28,148 bases of DNA from an uncultured Prevotella sp. (GTDB taxonomy: Bacteria > Bacteroidota > Bacteroidia > Bacteroidales > Bacteroidaceae). Shown piece by piece: positions 24,774-28,148 of the stretch. The translations under genes were made by a program, and so were the position numbers. The stretch's first letter is position 1, and every line of letters begins with the position of its first letter. The DNA lies in the NCBI GenBank assembly GCA_900551985.1, contig URYG01000016.1, positions 1 to 28,148 on the forward strand. Direction: 5' to 3'. The notes under the pieces were generated by a model that was not told where the DNA came from, did no database searches, and saw nothing but the letters and a program-made list of their open reading frames with translations.

Positions 24774-24805
24774 TTTGGCGGTTACGATAATTAGTCGTAA
24801 CTTTG
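24774..24805 (+). promoter_or_regulatory. Promoter of the antitoxin gene
   Basis: TTTG (24774-24777), 20 nt, TAACTTTG (24798-24805), about 25 nt before the ATG. The -33 side reads TTTGGCGGTTACGA, nearly the same as the promoter at 25330. Confidence 0.78.
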
Positions 24806-24829
24806 CAAGCGGTTCTAAAAATCAGTTTT

Positions 24830-25087
24830 ATGCAGACAGTTAATTTACAATATAACGTTCCTGCAGGTTATAGTCTGGAGGAATTTGTGGCTAAGGTTAA
24901 TTCTTATGTTGCCCGCTTGGCAAAGAAATGTCAGGCTGGAGAGGAGTATGAGCCAAATGAAGAAACGAAAGCGGCTATTCGTGAAGCCCAGGCTCACATA
25001 GAAGCATATAAGCGAGGTGAAGAATGGGCTAAGAAAGACGTATTTGATAACGTTGATGATTTAATGGCTGATTTAATGAAAGAATGA
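24830..25087 (+). CDS. Small antitoxin-like protein of a RelE/YafQ-type module
   Basis: An 85-residue protein from the ATG at 24830 (MQTVNLQYNVPAGYSLEEF); a TTG further up is within the promoter and rejected. The middle is helical and charged (AKKCQAGEEYEPNEETKAAI), and the acidic C-terminus DNVDDLMADLMKE looks like the toxin-wrapping tail of type II antitoxins. The stop overlaps ATGA, the usual coupled toxin start, and the sequence just after it holds the C-terminal end of a RelE/YafQ-like toxin. The context therefore supports the antitoxin call; the sequence alone would not. With the toxin broken it is now an orphan. Confidence 0.68.
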   Translation: MQTVNLQYNVPAGYSLEEFVAKVNSYVARLAKKCQAGEEYEPNEETKAAIREAQAHIEAYKRGEEWAKKDVFDNVDDLMADLMKE

Positions 25088-25211
25088 AACAGATTCATTA
25101 TTGGAGTGCCATATTGAAGATGATTATCTGTTGATATGGATTGATGATGATATGATAGAGCTGTTAAGGCTCGGTTCTCATACAGAATTGTTTAGTAAAA
25201 ATAGAAAATGA
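25084..25211 (+). pseudogene. Remnant of a RelE/YafQ-family toxin
   Basis: The ATG at 25084, overlapping the antitoxin stop, opens only 16 codons. In another frame, 25104-25211 encodes ECHIEDDYLLIWIDDDM and IELLRLGSHTELFSKNRK up to a stop. That is the family's C-terminal third, with the conserved L-x-R-x-G-S/T-H-x-x-L-F pattern found in YafQ/RelE toxins. About 50-55 codons of the usual ~90 are missing and the frame is broken between the start and the tail, consistent with an internal deletion. The surviving part lacks most of the RNase fold, so it should be inactive. Confidence 0.75.
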
Positions 25212-25222
25212 CATAAAAGTCT

Positions 25223-25257
25223 AAGCCCCGACTGCCGTTCTGTAGTCGGGGCTTTTT
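25223..25257 (+). terminator. Repeated terminator module, copy 4 (variant)
   Basis: A perfect 11-bp stem (25223-25233/25244-25254) with a 10-nt loop and T run. The right arm AGTCGGGGCTTTTTC is that of copies 1-3 but the left arm is fully complementary and the loop differs. Confidence 0.85.
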
Positions 25258-25329
25258 CGTACCTTTTCTAAGCAGAATTTGACCTTTTTTGCTTTTCTTC
25301 CGTACTTTCTTGTATAATTGCTGAAAAGA

Positions 25330-25361
25330 TTTGGTGGTTACGAGTTTTTATTGTACTTTTG
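25330..25361 (+). promoter_or_regulatory. Promoter of the HU-like gene
   Basis: TTTG (25330-25333), 20 nt, TACTTTTG (25354-25361). The leader to the ATG at 25607 would be about 240 nt and includes the structured element at 25435-25515. Confidence 0.75.
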
Positions 25362-25392
25362 TATGCAGTAAGACAAGTAGGTTTAGCAGTGT

Positions 25393-25497
25393 ATGTTTGT
25401 ACAACTGAGAGCTTATAACAAGTCAACTTTGCGACTCACACCGAACGGTGTGAGTGCGTGCATCGAACGAAGTGAGAGCGTGCGGCGTTCGATGTGA
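25393..25497 (+). CDS. Short leader ORF, doubtful
   Basis: ATG to TGA gives 34 residues (MFVQLRAYNKSTLRLTPNGV then SACIERSESVRRSM). It starts about 25 nt after the predicted transcription start, but its second half is a translation of the palindromic repeat element, so it may be an accidental frame. It is listed because it could act as a leader peptide controlling the downstream gene. Confidence 0.2.
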   Translation: MFVQLRAYNKSTLRLTPNGVSACIERSESVRRSM

Positions 25498-25515
25498 GCA
25501 CGTGCATCGTTCGAC
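25435..25515. repeat. Palindrome plus three 22-bp tandem repeats
   Basis: A 20-bp palindrome (CTCACACCG-AA-CGGTGTGAG, 25435-25454) runs into three 22-bp units at 25450-25471, 25472-25493 and 25494-25515, each beginning GTGAG and containing CGTGC and a TCG/TTCG core. ATCGAACG (25462-25469) is exactly inverted as CGTTCGAT (25486-25493), so the units can also pair with each other. GC content is well above the surrounding AT-rich DNA. No spacers, so it is not CRISPR. Confidence 0.75.
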
Positions 25516-25606
25516 GCACGTCGGAAAGTCTTGGAACTTCAAGCTTATATCATTAGAACTTAGCACCTTATAACATACTTGTGATAACAGCTAATAATAC
25601 TAAACT

Positions 25607-26284
25607 ATGGCAATAAAGTATGAAATCCATTCCATCCATAACTCGAAGGGCGAAGGTGGAGAACAGAAATTTGTCCGGTTGCGTGACCACGAACCGATGA
25701 CCAGTAAGCAGATAGAGCAGCATATAGAGCAAGCATGTTCGCTTACCAGGGGTGATGTGCAGGCTGTAATGACATCGCTGCACGATCTTATCGTGACCGA
25801 GCTCTCTCAGGGCGCCCGTTTCTATCTTCCACAAGTGGGCTATCTCTCGCTGTCTGTTACAACGGAGTTGCCGGAAGGTAAATCCATGGATAAGGTGACA
25901 GGTAATAATATCCGCTTGCGTAACATCAACTTCAAACCTACTGCCGAATTGTTGAATGAGGTGGCTAGACAGGTAAGGTTCGAACGTTCTAAATATACCA
26001 CGAAGTCTCGCAGATACACCGAAGAACAGTTGTGGGATAAGATTGTGGCTTTTATAAAAGAGCATGACTATATTTGCCGACGCGACATGGAATACCATTT
26101 CTCCCTGCGCCAGCAGACAGCCTTGAAATGGTTGAAGCATTTTACCGAGAAAGGGCTTTTGGTAAAGGAGGGGGCAATAAATGCTCCTATCTATTTCCTG
26201 GCAAAAGACAATAAAGGCAATGAAGACAATAAAGGCAATGAAGACAATGGAATCTCCCTTCACACTAAACGTCTTGAGCCATAG
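25607..26284 (+). CDS. HU-like DNA-binding protein with C-terminal winged-helix-like domain
   Basis: A 225-residue Bacteroidetes-type HU relative. The N-terminal part (about 1-125) has the HU/IHF-like layout, with helices (SKQIEQHIEQACSLTRGDVQ) followed by strands (ARFYLPQVGYLSLSVTT). The C-terminal part (about 140-200, EEQLWDKIVAFIKEHDYICR and TALKWLKHFTEKGLLVKEG) resembles a winged helix. The tail has a short tandem repeat, DNKGNE twice then DN. Such proteins are frequent in Bacteroidetes, often several per genome; whether this one is architectural or regulatory is unknown. It has its own promoter and a structured 240-nt leader. Confidence 0.82.
   Translation: MAIKYEIHSIHNSKGEGGEQKFVRLRDHEPMTSKQIEQHIEQACSLTRGDVQAVMTSLHDLIVTELSQGARFYLPQVGYLSLSVTTELPEGKSMDKVTGNNIRLRNINFKPTAELLNEVARQVRFERSKYTTKSRRYTEEQLWDKIVAFIKEHDYICRRDMEYHFSLRQQTALKWLKHFTEKGLLVKEGAINAPIYFLAKDNKGNEDNKGNEDNGISLHTKRLEP
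26207..26248 (+). repeat. 18-bp in-frame tandem repeat
   Basis: GACAATAAAGGCAATGAA is present twice exactly (26207-26224, 26225-26242) plus a third partial GACAAT, within the HU-like gene tail. Each unit adds six residues, so copy-number change would keep the frame. Confidence 0.85.
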
Positions 26285-26346
26285 AAGTTTAGCGTAGCTG
26301 TGAAAGGAGAAATGAAAATAGAAATTAAAATTAATACCTGATAAAA

Positions 26347-28148
26347 ATGAATAATTTGATCACTAAAACTTGGAAACCGCTGCTGTCGCTGCTCTTCGGC
26401 GTGGCAGTGATGCTGTTCTGGGCTGTGCCTTATATGGCAGGACTCTGCTTTCAGGAACAGTATCAGATGTTTCTCTTTGATACCAACTATTTCCTGGAGC
26501 GCATTGTTCTGCCGGGAGGATTAGCCGACTATATCAGCGAGTTTCTGGTACAGTTCTACTATATGCCAGTCTTGGGCGGTGCCATCATCGGACTGCTCCT
26601 GATAGGTATTCAGACTGCCGTATGGGGACTGATGAAGCAATATGGAGCCAAGCATGTTTTCCCGGGCTATCTCCTGAGTTTCCTTCCAGGCATCGCCCTA
26701 TGGTGTGCCATGGGCGATCAGAACATCCTGCTTTCTTTTGTAGTGGCACTTTTCGGAGCCCTGCTGATGGGATGGATTCATAACCGATTCCACAACCGGT
26801 TGGTGAAGGTGGTGTTCGAACTGGTAAGCACGGCATTGGTTTATTGGTTCCTGGGTCCGGTGGTGTTCCTTTATGCCGCCCTGATGATAGGTGATACGCT
26901 GAAGAATGCAAAGCTGAAGGGCAACATCCTTTCCGGCGTAGGCTATTCTGCCTGCATCCTTGTGCTTACCATAGCCTGGATCCTGCTGAGTACGCAGACT
27001 CTGCAGTATCCGATGTACCGCATCTTTGCCGGACTCAATTATTATCGCTATCCGGGTGCAGTATCTCCGTTGTCTTTTGTTGTGATGGCATGGGCGGTGG
27101 TGATTCCTTTCCTGGGGATGATTCCTTGCCGCCAGAAGGCAATGCAGAAGTTGCAGCAATCCAAGGTGGTGATGGTCTTGAGCTATGTATTGGTGATTGT
27201 GGCTTCATGGTACGGCATCAAGGCTTCTTTTGACGAGATGACCTACGACCTGATAGACTATGACTTCCTGGTTCGCACCGAACAGTGGGATAAGATTATA
27301 GAGAAGGCAGAGAAGAAGCCGGCAACCATACCGCTCAGTGTATCGTGTGTGAATCTTGCCTTGAGCCAGAAGGGTGTTCTTGCCGACCGTCTTTTCGAGT
27401 TCTATCAGAATGGAGGCGAGGGCTTGTTCCCTACCTTTACCCGTGATATGATTTCGCCGGTATCTACTGCAGAAATCTTCTTCCGTCTGGGAATGGTGAA
27501 TGATGCCGAAAGATATATGTTCGAGGCGCAGGAGGCGATACCTAATTATCGCAAAAGTGCCCGTCTGACCCGCAGGATTGTAGAGTGCGAAATCATCAAC
27601 GGCAACTATCAGGTGGCTGCCAAGTTGCTCCGCCGATTGCAGAAGACGCTCTTCTATAGCAACTGGGCGAACCAGACGATGGCGCTGCTGGGCAATGAGA
27701 AGGCTATCAACCAGCATCCTATTTATGGCAAGCTGCGCAAGTATCGTGAGAAGAAGCAGGACTTCCTCTTCAGCGACCGGGAGATGGACCAGATGCTGGG
27801 CTTGCTCTTCCTGAATGATAACCATAACAAGATGGCATACGAATATCTGATGTGCTACGAACTCCTGCAGCGCAATATGGAGAAGTTCGTGCAGTATTAT
27901 CCGCTGGGCAGATTCGTGGGTTACGACCATATTCCACGCTCCTTCCAGGAGATTCTCATCGGCAACTGGATGAAGACGCATAGCGATCCACGTACCATCC
28001 CATATAGTGTGGATGCACAGAACGTGAACAATACGCTCAACTTCATTCAGCTCTATATGCAGAATCCGAAGAATCCTCAACTTGGTCAGCAGCCGTATGT
28101 ATCCAATGCCTGGCACTACGTGATGGTGCAGGGAGCTGATGAGGCTGC
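26347..28148 (+). CDS. Large multi-pass membrane protein, DUF6057-like (3' end beyond window)
   Basis: An uninterrupted frame of 600 codons from MNNLITKTWKPLLSLLFGVA to the window edge. The first ~290 residues hold about eight or nine hydrophobic segments with aromatic-rich loops (FQEQYQMFLFDTNYFLERI); the rest is soluble and helical (LRLVR-type repeats such as VNDAERYMFEAQEAIPNYRK and ARLTRRIVECEIINGNYQVA), compatible with TPR-like packing. It resembles the Bacteroidetes family I recall as DUF6057; this name is from memory and no function is known. It starts 62 nt after the HU-like gene and may be cotranscribed with it. No stop is seen, so length is unknown. Confidence 0.8.
   Translation, partial: MNNLITKTWKPLLSLLFGVAVMLFWAVPYMAGLCFQEQYQMFLFDTNYFLERIVLPGGLADYISEFLVQFYYMPVLGGAIIGLLLIGIQTAVWGLMKQYGAKHVFPGYLLSFLPGIALWCAMGDQNILLSFVVALFGALLMGWIHNRFHNRLVKVVFELVSTALVYWFLGPVVFLYAALMIGDTLKNAKLKGNILSGVGYSACILVLTIAWILLSTQTLQYPMYRIFAGLNYYRYPGAVSPLSFVVMAWAVVIPFLGMIPCRQKAMQKLQQSKVVMVLSYVLVIVASWYGIKASFDEMTYDLIDYDFLVRTEQWDKIIEKAEKKPATIPLSVSCVNLALSQKGVLADRLFEFYQNGGEGLFPTFTRDMISPVSTAEIFFRLGMVNDAERYMFEAQEAIPNYRKSARLTRRIVECEIINGNYQVAAKLLRRLQKTLFYSNWANQTMALLGNEKAINQHPIYGKLRKYREKKQDFLFSDREMDQMLGLLFLNDNHNKMAYEYLMCYELLQRNMEKFVQYYPLGRFVGYDHIPRSFQEILIGNWMKTHSDPRTIPYSVDAQNVNNTLNFIQLYMQNPKNPQLGQQPYVSNAWHYVMVQGADEA

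Noticed and set aside
25084..25134. A functional 16-codon gene overlapping the antitoxin stop
   Set aside because: It is the old toxin start followed by a broken frame; no separate function is supported.
25450..25515. CRISPR array
   Set aside because: The three 22-bp units are contiguous, with no spacers, and no cas genes are present.
25435..25515. Integron attC-type site
   Set aside because: No GTTRRRY/RYYYAAC core pair and no integrase; the palindromes are better described as a dispersed repeat or leader structure.

Overview
The window looks like a chromosomal segment of a gut Bacteroidetes bacterium, most probably Prevotella/Segatella (P. copri-like). The evidence is the TAnnTTTG -7 boxes with TTTG or TTG 19-20 bases upstream, the lack of strong Shine-Dalgarno sequences, a SusC/SusD pair, lipoprotein signals ending in SSC or TAC, and Bacteroidetes-type families (HU-like protein with extra C-terminal domain, PASTA single-pass protein, DUF4369 and DUF1016 proteins). 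The species call is inference; no marker was searched.

Layout. 77-1378 (-) is murF. 1522-3578 (+) is a tight operon of three very small membrane proteins, the last two a tandem duplicate, followed by folP and the c-di-AMP synthase cdaA; the first three junctions are each 4 nt and folP/cdaA overlap by 4 nt. 3780-6067 (+) is pta-ackA (acetate/ATP formation). 6208-7254 (+) is a PfkB sugar kinase that ends against a bidirectional terminator. 7352-10987 (-) runs efp, a family 2 glycosyltransferase, radC, a SufT-like DUF59 protein and lpxH. 11206-11361 (+) is rpmH, divergent from efp. 11531-15805 (+) is PASTA protein, RluD-type pseudouridine synthase, ddl and a PlsC-like acyltransferase. Much of this half concerns the envelope (murF, ddl, lpxH, acyltransferase, glycosyltransferase).

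The second half is accessory. A long leader (about 245 nt) precedes susC, susD, a surface lipoprotein and a small secreted protein (16266-22620), with no local glycosidase or regulator. From 22624 to 25257 there are short transcription units, each ended by a copy of the same terminator: a DUF4369 lipoprotein bracketed by 67-bp direct repeats, a DUF1016 nuclease-like protein carrying an internal terminator-like palindrome, and an antitoxin with the wreck of its RelE/YafQ-type toxin. Three related promoters drive the last two units and the next gene. A palindromic, tandemly repeated element (25435-25515) sits in the leader of an HU-like DNA-binding protein (25607-26284). The window ends inside a large membrane protein resembling DUF6057 (26347 to the edge).

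The most unusual items are the duplicated 34-residue membrane proteins linked to folP/cdaA, the recurring promoter/terminator modules around accessory genes, the decayed toxin-antitoxin pair, the intragenic palindrome in the DUF1016 gene, and two non-coding repeat elements (14498-14640 and 25435-25515). No tRNA, rRNA, CRISPR array, insertion sequence transposase or origin was recognised.
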